DNA of 54,487 nt from Clostridia bacterium (GTDB lineage Bacteria > Bacillota > Clostridia > Oscillospirales > Acutalibacteraceae), in assembly GCA_017416765.1 (NCBI GenBank), contig JAFQBE010000038.1:1-54487 (forward strand), read 5' to 3'. Each line of letters starts with the position of its first letter. Position 1 is the stretch's first letter. This document shows positions 44,342 through 51,610 of this stretch, in pieces. The notes beneath the pieces are model-generated. The model was given only the letters and a program-made list of their open reading frames with translations. It had not been told where the DNA came from and did not search any database. The position numbers and the translations under genes were made by a program.

Positions 44342-44895
44342 GCGATAGGTTGATTTTAGCTTCGGCTTCGCCGCGAAGGAAAGAGCTGCTTACTCTTGCA
44401 GGCTTTGAGTTTGATGTTGTGACTTCTTCTGTTGATGAGGTTATTGACCCTGAACTTAAACCGCATGAGCTGGTTATAAGCTTAGCCTCACAAAAGGCAA
44501 AAGCTGTTGCATTAAAGTATAACGGCAGAACAGTAGTCGGCGCGGATACCGTTGTTGTGCTTGACGGTAAAATTCTGGGCAAGCCCAAAAGTGAGCAGGA
44601 TGCAGCCGATATGCTCAAAGCTCTTTCGGGAAACACGCATGAAGTTTATACAGGTGTTTATCTTGTGAACGGCGAAAAGGAAAAAGGCTTTTTCGAGTGT
44701 ACAAAGGTGAATTTCTGTGAGCTTTCTGATGAACAGATTAATGCTTATGTTGCAACGCGTGAACCTATGGATAAGGCAGGCAGTTACGGCATTCAGGGCA
44801 AGGGCTGCGTTCTTGTTGAAGGAATTGAAGGCGACTACTTTAATGTTGTCGGTTTTCCGGTTTCGCGCTTTTGCCGTGAATTTGACAAATTCTGA
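44338..44895 (+). CDS. maf: Maf family nucleoside triphosphate pyrophosphatase
   Basis: A 185-residue cytoplasmic housekeeping enzyme that hydrolyses dTTP/UTP or modified nucleotides to monophosphates. Diagnostic stretches: LASASPRRKELLTLAGF, VVGADTVVVLDGKILGKP, GNTHEVYTGV and DKAGSYGIQGKG with VGFPVSRF at the end. The start overlaps the stop of the EEP gene (ATGA), an odd coupling of a cytoplasmic enzyme to an exported one. Confidence 0.95.
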   Translation: MSDRLILASASPRRKELLTLAGFEFDVVTSSVDEVIDPELKPHELVISLASQKAKAVALKYNGRTVVGADTVVVLDGKILGKPKSEQDAADMLKALSGNTHEVYTGVYLVNGEKEKGFFECTKVNFCELSDEQINAYVATREPMDKAGSYGIQGKGCVLVEGIEGDYFNVVGFPVSRFCREFDKF

Positions 44896-44923
44896 TTGAC
44901 AAAGCAGAATAAAGTGATATAAT
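44896..44923 (+). promoter_or_regulatory. Promoter of the zinc-uptake operon
   Basis: TTGACA (44896-44901) begins right after the maf stop codon; 16-base spacer; TATAAT (44918-44923). Confidence 0.8.
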
Positions 44924-44966
44924 AAACTACGATTTGAAATTGAGTTTCAGTTTCAAATCGTAGTTT
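44924..44966 (+). promoter_or_regulatory. Probable Fur/Zur operator within a long dyad
   Basis: A perfect 16-bp inverted repeat (44924-44939 with 44951-44966, arms AAACTACGATTTGAAA / TTTCAAATCGTAGTTT) directly follows the -10 box. Inside it TGAAATTGAGTTTCA (44935-44949) is a 7-1-7 inverted repeat with one mismatch, the form recognised by Fur-family repressors. Because it covers the transcription start of the operon that encodes the Fur-family regulator, it is the likely autoregulatory operator. The hairpin followed by TTTTGTTTGT could also terminate maf transcripts. Confidence 0.65.
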
Positions 44967-44988
44967 TGTTTGTAAAGGATTAATTTTA

Positions 44989-45387
44989 ATGACCGAATAT
45001 AACACAAGACAGCGTGAAGCGTTGCTCCGCTTTTTTGAAAACAACGGCGATAGACATTTTACCGCCGCACAGATTGAAAACGAGCTTGCCATGATGGGTG
45101 AAAAGCTTGGCAAAGCTACGGTTTACCGCCGCCTTGACCGCTTGGTTGAGGAGGGGATGGTGCGCCGCTTTGTAGCGGACGACGGTAAGGTTTGCTGTTA
45201 CCAATATGCCGGTGGAGAGAGCTGCAAAAACCACTTCCATTTAAAGTGTACCAAGTGCGGCGATTTGCTACATGTTGAGTGCGATTATCTTGATGAAATG
45301 CAGCACCATATTTTTGAACATCACGGCTTTACCGTTGAAACAGAAAAAATTACAATTTGCGGAGTGTGTGAAAAATGCAAAAGCTGA
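44989..45387 (+). CDS. zur: Fur-family metal-responsive regulator, probably Zur
   Basis: A 132-residue repressor: N-terminal winged helix (RQREALLRFFENNGDRHFTA; KATVYRRLDRLVEEGMV recognition helix) and C-terminal dimerisation domain with HFHLKCTKCGDLLHVEC, the H-x-H/C site, and two structural-zinc pairs, CTKC and CGVCEKC. It represses target genes when metal is plentiful. The co-encoded zinc-type substrate-binding protein and ATPase argue for zinc sensing (Zur); Fur specificity for iron cannot be excluded by sequence alone. AAAGGA precedes the ATG. Confidence 0.85.
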   Translation: MTEYNTRQREALLRFFENNGDRHFTAAQIENELAMMGEKLGKATVYRRLDRLVEEGMVRRFVADDGKVCCYQYAGGESCKNHFHLKCTKCGDLLHVECDYLDEMQHHIFEHHGFTVETEKITICGVCEKCKS

Positions 45388-46313
45388 TAAAAATTATAGC
45401 CGCTGTGCTTTGCGTATGCCTGTGCGTCGGTTTTAACGCGTGTAAGGTAGAAGAAAAGCCACAAAAAAATGGAAGCGGTTCGCTGAAAATTGTCTGCACA
45501 CTATTTCCGCAGTACGATTTTGCCCGCGAAATAGCAGGAGATAAGGCAGAAATCGCTCTGCTCTTAACCCCCGGTACGGACAGCCACAGCTACGACCCGA
45601 GCCCTGTTGATATGGTTAAAATAAATGAATGTGATTTGTTTATTTATACCGGAGAGCTGATGGAAAGCTGGGCAAACGATGTTATTTCATCGCTTGAAGA
45701 AAATGTTACCGTACTCAATGTTTCTGAAGGGCTGGAGCTTTCCGCAGTTGAAAACGGACATAACCATGGCGGTGAACACTCTGTTGACCCCCATGTATGG
45801 ACCGACCCTGTAAACGCAATGGCGATTACGCGTGAAATTTGCGCTGTTCTTTGCGAAATTGACCCTGAAAACGCATCTTTCTATGAAGCTAATGAAGAAA
45901 CATATCTTGCAAAACTCGACGAATTAAACAAAAATATAGACGAAATAGCGGCATCGGCACAGCGTAAAAGAATAATAATGTGTGACCGTTTTGCCATGCA
46001 TTATTTCTGCAAACGCTATGGCTTGGAGTATGTGGCGGCGTTCGATTCCTGCACGGCAGATACCGAGCCAAGCCCCGCAGTAATAGTAAAAATTACAAAC
46101 GAAGTCAAGGAGAATAATATTCCCGCAGTATTCTGCGCAGAGCTTTCAAACCGCAAGGTTGCCGAAGCTGTGGCACAGCAGACGGGGGTAGAGGTGCTGG
46201 AGCTTCACTCCTGCCACAATCTTTCTGCAGATGATTTTAACTCCGGAGAAACCTACCTTTCGCTCATGGAAAAAAATGCAGAAAATTTAAAAGTTGCTTT
46301 GGGTGTTAAATAA
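45375..46313 (+). CDS. znuA: Zinc ABC transporter substrate-binding lipoprotein (ZnuA/AdcA-like)
   Basis: A 312-residue cluster A-I metal-binding lipoprotein. Signal peptide and lipobox FNAC (Cys about residue 22) lead into the typical TLFPQYDFAREIAGDKAEI. Metal-binding His residues lie in PGTDSHSYDPSP and DPHVWTDP, and the His-rich loop NGHNHGGEHS (about residue 130) is characteristic of zinc and not manganese importers. The HSCHNL stretch lies near the C-terminus. Its ATG lies 13 bases inside the end of the regulator gene, so expression is coupled. Confidence 0.9.
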   Translation: MQKLIKIIAAVLCVCLCVGFNACKVEEKPQKNGSGSLKIVCTLFPQYDFAREIAGDKAEIALLLTPGTDSHSYDPSPVDMVKINECDLFIYTGELMESWANDVISSLEENVTVLNVSEGLELSAVENGHNHGGEHSVDPHVWTDPVNAMAITREICAVLCEIDPENASFYEANEETYLAKLDELNKNIDEIAASAQRKRIIMCDRFAMHYFCKRYGLEYVAAFDSCTADTEPSPAVIVKITNEVKENNIPAVFCAELSNRKVAEAVAQQTGVEVLELHSCHNLSADDFNSGETYLSLMEKNAENLKVALGVK

Positions 46314-47014
46314 TGGAAAAGCTGATAGAAGTAAAAAATTTAACAATGAGCTATGAACGCATGGAAGTGCTGAAAAATGTAAGCTTTTCGCTTGAGCAGG
46401 GCGAATGGCTGAGCATTGTCGGCGAAAACGGCTCGGGCAAAACAACTCTGCTCAAAGGTATAGCAGGTTTGCTTGGGCTGAAAGAGGGCAGTATAGATTT
46501 CGGCTGCGGTGTAACGCGCAAAACCGTCGGCTACCTGCCGCAGCAGACTGCTGTACAGCGCGATTTTCCTGCCTGTGTGCATGAGGTTGTGCTTTCGGGT
46601 TGTACAGGCGGCAGAAAGCTATTCGGTATGTATTCGCGCGCAGATAAGAAAAAGGCACACGATGCAATACATGAGCTTGGTATTCAGGAAATTCACCACA
46701 GACCGTATTGCGATTTATCGGGCGGTCAGCAGCAGCGTGTGCTGCTTGCGCGCGCACTTTGTGCAACGCAGAAGCTGTTGCTGCTTGATGAACCGGTAAC
46801 GGGTCTTGACCCGCTTGTTTCAAGCGAAATGTACGAATCAATACACGCGCTGAACAAAAACCGCGGTGTAGCAGTAATTATGGTATCGCACGATATTGCG
46901 GGTGCAGTAAAATATTCGGATAAAATTCTGCATATAGGCAGCTCGGTTGAATTTTTCGGTACAACCGAAGAATACCTTAAAAGCGAGCTTGGCAGAAGGT
47001 TTGCAGGTAAATAA
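46313..47014 (+). CDS. znuC: Metal ABC transporter ATP-binding protein (ZnuC-like)
   Basis: A 233-residue ATPase with Walker A (GENGSGKTT), Q-loop (GYLPQQTAV), signature (LSGGQQQR), Walker B (LLLLDEP) and H-loop His (SHD). It pairs with the metal-binding lipoprotein before it; start and stop codons overlap by one base (TAATG). The permease subunit normally found next in this operon is absent: the following gene is a MATE transporter. Confidence 0.92.
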   Translation: MEKLIEVKNLTMSYERMEVLKNVSFSLEQGEWLSIVGENGSGKTTLLKGIAGLLGLKEGSIDFGCGVTRKTVGYLPQQTAVQRDFPACVHEVVLSGCTGGRKLFGMYSRADKKKAHDAIHELGIQEIHHRPYCDLSGGQQQRVLLARALCATQKLLLLDEPVTGLDPLVSSEMYESIHALNKNRGVAVIMVSHDIAGAVKYSDKILHIGSSVEFFGTTEEYLKSELGRRFAGK

Positions 47015-47032
47015 AAGGGCGGTGAAGAATAA

Positions 47033-48391
47033 ATGGCAAAGGAAATAATAGCCGATTATACCAAGGGCAGAATAAGCACACAGCTTTTAAAGTTTTCTGT
47101 GCCGTTTATGCTCTCAAACGGCTTACAGGTGCTTTATGCACTTATAGATATGATAGTTGTCGGCAAATATGTCGGCAGCGAAGGCTTGTCCGCCGTTTCA
47201 ACCGCAAGCCAGATTTTTACCTTTATGACCATGCTTGCACTTGGTTTTTCAAACAGCGGTCAGGTGCTTATTGCGCAGTATATCGGTAAAAATGAGCGCG
47301 AAAAAATCGGCTCGGTTATATCAACACTTTTTGCAATAATTACGGGCTTTTCGGTTGTTATGTGCGTGGTTGGGCTTTTGCTTGGCAGAAATGTGCTTAA
47401 TTTGCTCAACACTCCCGCAGAAGCATTTGAATATGCGTGGGATTATACGCTTGTGTGCAGTTTAGGTATATTCTTTTCCTACGGCTACAATATGGTTTCT
47501 GCCGTATTCAGGGGAATGGGCGACAGCAGACACCCGTTTATATTTGTGCTTATTGCTTCGGCAATTAATGTAGTGCTGGATATTTATTTTATCCGCAATC
47601 TTGGCTGGGGCACTATGGGTGCCGCACTTGCAACAATAATCGGTCAGGCGTTTTCGTTTGTTGCGGCGGTAGTTTTTCTTGTTGTGCGGCGCAATAATCT
47701 GGGCTTTGAAGTAAACACAAAAACGCTTAAACCGAGCGTGGAAAGTGCAAGGCTGCTGATAAAGCTGGGTATTCCCTATGCTTCACAGTCCTGCGCGGTA
47801 AACCTTTCCATGATGTTTGTAAACAGCCTTGTAAACGATGTAAGCGTTGCGGCCTCGGCAGTATTCGGCGTAGGTATAAAGGTTGACGATATTGTAAATA
47901 AAATTACGCAGGGCATAGCCTTTGCGTCCTCAACAATGTGTGCGCAGAATATAGCCGCAGGCAACAAAAAGCGCACGATTAAAATTTCGCTTACAACGGG
48001 TGGCTATTGCGCGGTATTCTATGCGCTGTTTGCCCTGCTTCTGCTTACCTGCCACGAGCAGATTTACGCAATATTTACCGATGACCCCGCTGTAATTGCG
48101 CTTTCCTCGGTGTTTGTTTCGGCAATTGTGTGGAGCTTCCCCGCAATGACGCTTATGCGTACAGGCTTTGGCTTCTTGCGTGGACTAGGAAACGCAAAAA
48201 TAACCCTCGCCTTCGGTTTGACGGATGCACTTGTACTGCGTGTAGGCTTGAGCTACCTTTTCGGAATCGTAATGAATATGGGGCTTTACGGCTTCTTCCT
48301 CGGCTACGGTCTTGCTGCCTTCGGCACAGGCATACCGGCATGCATCTACCTGTTCTTCGGCAAATGGGAAAATTATAAATTGCTTAAATAA
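47033..48391 (+). CDS. MATE family efflux transporter
   Basis: A 452-residue membrane protein with about 12 hydrophobic helices in two MatE halves. The first half opens with LLKFSVPFMLSNGLQVLYAL and IDMIVVGKYVGSEGLSAVS, and the second half repeats the fold (LLIKLGIPYASQSCAVNLSM). MATE proteins export drugs or metabolites in exchange for Na+ or H+. GGGCGG lies ahead of the ATG and it starts 18 bases after znuC, so it is probably part of the zinc-regulated operon. Confidence 0.93.
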   Translation: MAKEIIADYTKGRISTQLLKFSVPFMLSNGLQVLYALIDMIVVGKYVGSEGLSAVSTASQIFTFMTMLALGFSNSGQVLIAQYIGKNEREKIGSVISTLFAIITGFSVVMCVVGLLLGRNVLNLLNTPAEAFEYAWDYTLVCSLGIFFSYGYNMVSAVFRGMGDSRHPFIFVLIASAINVVLDIYFIRNLGWGTMGAALATIIGQAFSFVAAVVFLVVRRNNLGFEVNTKTLKPSVESARLLIKLGIPYASQSCAVNLSMMFVNSLVNDVSVAASAVFGVGIKVDDIVNKITQGIAFASSTMCAQNIAAGNKKRTIKISLTTGGYCAVFYALFALLLLTCHEQIYAIFTDDPAVIALSSVFVSAIVWSFPAMTLMRTGFGFLRGLGNAKITLAFGLTDALVLRVGLSYLFGIVMNMGLYGFFLGYGLAAFGTGIPACIYLFFGKWENYKLLK

Positions 48392-48395
48392 ATCA

Positions 48396-48424
48396 AGCGG
48401 CACGCTTTTCAAAAGTGTGCCGCT
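48396..48424 (+). terminator. Terminator of the zinc operon
   Basis: AGCGGCAC (48396-48403) pairs with GTGCCGCT (48417-48424), with a further CTTTT/AAAAG pairing inside; moderate T content after it. Confidence 0.7.
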
Positions 48425-48444
48425 GAATATTTTCGATTTTGTTA

Positions 48445-49026
48445 TTATGCGTTACTTAATTCTGTATAAGCATCAATTATCCATTTGTGAGGCATTACCA
48501 ACAGGTTGTTCTCAAATTGATATTTTATATAAGAGTAGCAAGCTTTATCCAAGGAATCTATAGTTCCGCTTTTTAATAAATCATCAAATAAAGGTGAAAA
48601 ATTTGTATCCCAAGAAATTTTATCTGCAATGAATATTATCTTGTCATAAATACTTGAATTTTTCTTTAAAGTTGTGTGACATTCAACCGCGCCTAATATA
48701 TCTAAATCGGTAATACCATATTCTTCTTGCACAATTATTTTTGAAACTCTTTGATGCAAAAGGGAGTGATATTTTTCTTCTGCAGGATCTATTTCTAAAC
48801 CACGTGCTTTTGCAAATTTGTACATTTCTTGCGGAGTCATTATTGCACTAATATCGTGAAGAAGTGCAGCAAGTTTTATCTTTACAATATCCAGCTTGTA
48901 TACTTTTGCTAACTTGACTGCAATATCTGCAACGTTTTCTACATGATGCAGTACATCTTCTTTATTATTGTTTAAATATTTATTTTTGATTAAATCAAAT
49001 ATGTCTTGATTCTGCATTAATATCAC
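48445..49026 (-). CDS. HD-domain phosphohydrolase (YqeK-like)
   Basis: A 193-residue HD-domain protein. The metal-binding His/Asp residues are visible: H in VLHHVENVADIA, HD in LAALLHDISA, H in EKYHSLLHQ, H in GAVECHTTL and D in FIADKISWD. The order HHVENV - LLHDI - LLHQ - CHT - ADKI is that of the YqeK family, which hydrolyses diadenosine tetraphosphate symmetrically. It is normally co-located with nadD, which is not here, so the substrate assignment is tentative. The gene is AT-rich relative to the neighbouring operon. Confidence 0.8.
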   Translation of the reverse strand: MILMQNQDIFDLIKNKYLNNNKEDVLHHVENVADIAVKLAKVYKLDIVKIKLAALLHDISAIMTPQEMYKFAKARGLEIDPAEEKYHSLLHQRVSKIIVQEEYGITDLDILGAVECHTTLKKNSSIYDKIIFIADKISWDTNFSPLFDDLLKSGTIDSLDKACYSYIKYQFENNLLVMPHKWIIDAYTELSNA

Positions 49027-49279
49027 CTTAACGAATTTTTATTTTTAAAATAATTATATCATTAGGAAATAAAATTTGCAATAATGTCAGACTTCAAGGA
49101 TTTTTGCAACTTCTTAATTTGCTTTTCATTTTATGTGTTGACATTATTTTTGTTTCCTTGATTTAAAGCAGCATTGGAAGTTGTTCTTTTGATTTGCCTA
49201 TACAATACATCGTTTCCTGTGTGTTTTCAAACAAGTGACATCAACGAAGATTTACATAGAGCTTTGAGTGACTTTTGCA

Positions 49280-49308
49280 TTGATTTCTGTGTACTGTTGT
49301 GGTATAGT
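49280..49308 (+). promoter_or_regulatory. Promoter of the HTH-Fic pair
   Basis: TTGATT (49280-49285), 17-base spacer, TATAGT (49303-49308), preceded by TGG (extended -10). The region 49027-49279 is AT-rich with no supportable gene. Confidence 0.6.
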
Positions 49309-49361
49309 GTGGATATTAGACAAAGAAATTTTTATAAATTACTCTTTAGGATGTGATTTTA

Positions 49362-49565
49362 TTGCCGCTTGCGTACAAAACAGATATACTTGCTGCTTTA
49401 AAAGAAAAGGGATATAATACTACTCTGCTTAGAAAGAACAAACTCCTTGCAGAAGGTGTTATACAATCATTAAGAGAGAAAAAACCTATTTCATGGACAA
49501 ATATTTCTAAGGTTTGCGAATTGTTGGAGTGTCAACCGGGTGACATTCTTGAATTTTTACATTAA
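49362..49565 (+). CDS. Small Cro/CI-type HTH regulator
   Basis: A 67-residue, single-domain DNA-binding protein of the HTH_26/XRE type: MPLAYKTDILAALKEKGYN opens it, LLRKNKLLAEGVIQSLREKK carries the recognition helix, and ISKVCELLECQPGDILEF is the typical last part (LxxIcxxLxCxpgDIlE). I start at TTG 49362, 10 bases after AGGA, because the GTG at 49353 is too close to that ribosome site. It lies 38 bases upstream of the Fic gene and probably controls it. Confidence 0.82.
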   Translation: MPLAYKTDILAALKEKGYNTTLLRKNKLLAEGVIQSLREKKPISWTNISKVCELLECQPGDILEFLH

Positions 49566-49603
49566 AAAATAAGATAGAATAAAACCGATACGGAGGAATA
49601 AAC

Positions 49604-50266
49604 ATGGCTTTTACCGATAAATACCAATTAACACCGGAACAAAGCCTGTTTCTTGCAAAAAAGAAATGGGATGAAAATGTATATTGCGGAATGAAGATGG
49701 AAAACAGAGCCGTAACATTCCCGCAGACCAAAACCATATTAAACGGTGTAAATGTTCCGACTGTTCAGCTTGACGATATACAGGCAATTTTAAATATGCG
49801 TGATGCATGGAAGCATCTATTAAACACTATTAACGAACCTGTAACGCTCGAATATATGTGCAAACTCAATGAGTATATAGCACGAAATGAAGCGTTAGAA
49901 TGGGGCAAACTCCGCACGGGAACTGTCTGCATCTCCGGCACTGACTATATGCCGCCTATACCACAGCAGGAACAAACAAAAAAAGAGCTTGAAGAAATCC
50001 TTACCGCTGATACAACAGCAACAGAAAAGGCTTTGAATGCTTTTGTGTGGGGCGCAAGAGGTCAGTTCTTTTGGGACGGAAACAAGCGTACAAGTTTAAC
50101 GCTGGCTAACAAGATTCTGGTTGAAGCAGGAGCAGGCATATTAACCGTTACCGATAAATACATGGAGCAGTTTAATGTTCTACTGTTAGACTACTACAAC
50201 ACCGGCACAAGCGACACTATGAAGTTATTCTTGTACGAGAATGCAATACAAGGAATTAATATTTAG
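49604..50266 (+). CDS. Fic-family protein lacking the usual catalytic histidine
   Basis: A 220-residue single-domain Fic protein. Fic proteins usually transfer AMP from ATP to a target Tyr/Thr/Ser through the motif HxFx(D/E)GN(G/K)R. Here the loop reads Q154-FFWDGNKRTS: the anion-binding GNKR end is intact, but the His position is Gln. The flap precedes it (GTVCISGTDYMPPIPQQEQT). No inhibitory S/TxxxEG helix is obvious. CGGAGG precedes the ATG. With the small HTH gene in front it looks like a regulator-Fic module, possibly toxin-antitoxin-like (inference). Normal AMP transfer is doubtful. Confidence 0.85.
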   Translation: MAFTDKYQLTPEQSLFLAKKKWDENVYCGMKMENRAVTFPQTKTILNGVNVPTVQLDDIQAILNMRDAWKHLLNTINEPVTLEYMCKLNEYIARNEALEWGKLRTGTVCISGTDYMPPIPQQEQTKKELEEILTADTTATEKALNAFVWGARGQFFWDGNKRTSLTLANKILVEAGAGILTVTDKYMEQFNVLLLDYYNTGTSDTMKLFLYENAIQGINI

Positions 50267-50304
50267 TTTCTTTTAGCTTCGTCACCGTTCATCAAAGCAA
50301 AAGA

Positions 50305-50347
50305 AAAATGGACAAGCTGTTGTATTCCAACAGTTTGTCCATTTTTT
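50305..50347 (+). terminator. Terminator of the HTH-Fic pair
   Basis: ATGGACAA (from 50308) and CTGTTG pair with CAACAG and TTGTCCAT, followed by a run of seven T: a strong intrinsic terminator. Confidence 0.85.
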
Positions 50348-50356
50348 TATGTTAAT

Positions 50357-50533
50357 TGGCTGGAGAATAGGGGTTTTTATCGCCTCACTGCGTTCGTTGC
50401 GACTCGGCAAACTCTCCACAGGAGAGTTTGTTCGCCTTACGGCGAATACCCTTCGCTGTTCGAATCCCTATTCTGTTTAACCACTAAAGATTGATAAAAA
50501 AATAAAAGCACCAACCTTTTGGTTGATGCCTTT
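50357..50533 (-). repeat. 177-bp tRNA-Gln-derived unit, distal copy
   Basis: On the minus strand the unit ends in the tRNA-Gln acceptor/T-arm sequence and CCA (50357-50373), then the tRNA terminator would follow. Bases 50365-50473 form a 109-base palindromic element whose ends, GAATAGGGGTTT and GTTCGAATCCCTATTC, are inverted copies of the tRNA T-arm. Inside are perfect hairpins AAACTCTCC/GGAGAGTTT and TTCGCC/GGCGAA. It differs from the next unit by only a few substitutions. Confidence 0.75.
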
Positions 50534-50710
50534 TGGCTGGGGAATAGGGATTTTTATCGCCTCACTGCGTTCGTTGCGACTCGGCAAACTCTCCACCGGA
50601 GAGTTTGTTCGCCTTACAGCGAATACCCTTCGCTGTTCGAATCCCTATTCTGTTTAACCACTAAAGATTGATAAAAAAATAAAAGCACCAACCTTTTGGT
50701 TGATGCCTTT
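50534..50710 (-). repeat. 177-bp tRNA-Gln-derived unit, proximal copy
   Basis: Starts exactly 177 bases before the intact tRNA and 177 bases after the previous unit. It carries the same 109-base element (50542-50650), the same 3' tRNA-Gln end, and the copy of the tRNA terminator. In the element only the position equivalent to CTCCaCAGG/CTCCaCCGG, one in TTACGGCG/TTACAGCG and one in the T-arm differ from the distal copy. Confidence 0.75.
50681..50709 (-). terminator. Terminator of tRNA-Gln
   Basis: On the minus strand GCATCAACC pairs with GGTTGGTGC across an AAAA loop, followed by TTTTATTTTTTTAT, directly after the tRNA CCA end. A near-identical copy exists 177 bases further on (about 50504-50532). 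Confidence 0.8.
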
Positions 50711-50784
50711 TGGCTGGGGAATAGGGATTCGAACCCCAACAAACAGAGTCAGAGTCTGTCGTGCTACCGTTACACTATTCCCCA
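50711..50784 (-). tRNA. tRNA-Gln (anticodon CTG)
   Basis: A 74-base tRNA: acceptor TGGGGAA/TTCCCCA, discriminator G, encoded CCA. The anticodon stem ACAGA/TCTGT encloses the loop CTCTGAC, giving anticodon CTG, which reads glutamine CAG. The U1-A72 end pair is typical of tRNA-Gln. A consensus promoter and a terminator flank it. Confidence 0.95.
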
Positions 50785-50796
50785 ACAACGAAAATT

Positions 50797-50825
50797 ATTA
50801 TATCCATTATGAGCGGAAAAGTCAA
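50797..50825 (-). promoter_or_regulatory. Promoter of tRNA-Gln
   Basis: On the minus strand: TTGACT, 17-base spacer, TATAAT, 12 bases before the tRNA. Confidence 0.8.
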
Positions 50826-50977
50826 GTGTTTTTTTAAAATTTTTTAAAAAATTATGGCTGTGTTTTATAGAATGTTACACTGTAAAGGTTCGTATTAATT
50901 CAAACCGAAGCGACCCTTTATTTTTATCTTTCCGTTTTCAAATTATCACAACAAGCTATAATTTACAATTTCTTAAC

Positions 50978-51006
50978 TTGCCATTGTTTATGGTATCATA
51001 TATAAT
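50978..51006 (+). promoter_or_regulatory. Promoter of dcd
   Basis: TTGCCA (50978-50983), 17-base spacer, TATAAT (51001-51006), about 30 bases before the dcd ATG. Confidence 0.75.
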
Positions 51007-51037
51007 ATTAACAAATGCGAATGCGGAGGAATTTATA

Positions 51038-51574
51038 ATGATTTTATCGGATAAAACCATAATGAAAATGCTTGAAGAAAAGACGCTTGTTGTTTCTCCT
51101 GTTGAGCCGGAGCAGATTCAGCCCGCAAGTGTTGATGTGCGCCTTGGTAATACCTTCAGCATTGTTGAGGATTCTTCAACAGGCATTATAAATCTTGAAG
51201 AGAAGATTAATTACAAAACCATTCAGACAGATACATATATTCTTTTACCCGGTCAGTTTGTGCTTGCAACAACCATGGAATATTTTGAACTGCCCGATAA
51301 CCTCACCGCTTTTGTTGAAGGCAGAAGCTCGCTTGGCAGGATGGGGCTTTTTATCCAGAATGCAGGCTGGGTTGACCCCGGCTTCAAGGGCGAAATTACA
51401 CTTGAGCTTTTCAACGCAAACCGCTGTGCTATTGAGCTTAAAGCGGGTCGCAGAGTAGGTCAGCTCGTCTTTGCTGAAATGGATGACCATGCACTCAACC
51501 CTTACAACGGAAAATATCAGGGTCAGATGGGTGCAACAGGTTCAAGAGTATTTATGGATAGAGAAACAGAATAA
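51038..51574 (+). CDS. dcd: dCTP deaminase
   Basis: A 178-residue enzyme that converts dCTP to dUTP for dTMP synthesis. The family hallmarks are [12 protein letters not shown] near residue 30, the active-site block [20 protein letters not shown] (residues about 95-115, with the Arg, Ser and Glu of RSSxGR and the [14 protein letters not shown] strand) and the C-terminal [11 protein letters not shown] closing segment. I start at ATG 51038, preceded by GGAGGAATT; the longer frame from 50978 begins at the promoter -35 and is not credible. Monocistronic. Confidence 0.95.
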   Translation: MILSDKTIMKMLEEKTLVVSPVEPEQIQPASVDVRLGNTFSIVEDSSTGIINLEEKINYKTIQTDTYILLPGQFVLATTMEYFELPDNLTAFVEGRSSLGRMGLFIQNAGWVDPGFKGEITLELFNANRCAIELKAGRRVGQLVFAEMDDHALNPYNGKYQGQMGATGSRVFMDRETE

Positions 51575-51578
51575 AACC

Positions 51579-51610
51579 AAACGCTCACGAATTTTTGTCG
51601 TGAGCGTTTT
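51579..51610. terminator. Bidirectional terminator dcd / comF
   Basis: AAACGCTCACGA (51579-51590) pairs with TCGTGAGCGTTT (51598-51609), T-rich on the plus strand; it serves the convergent dcd and comF genes. Confidence 0.8.

Noticed and set aside
49174-49356. 60-codon plus-strand frame before the HTH gene
   Set aside because: It spans the promoter of the HTH gene, has no ribosome site and an unlikely Cys/Phe-rich composition.
50364-50710. CRISPR array at the 177-bp repeats
   Set aside because: Only two units with homologous, not unique, interiors; ends are tRNA-derived and no cas genes are present.
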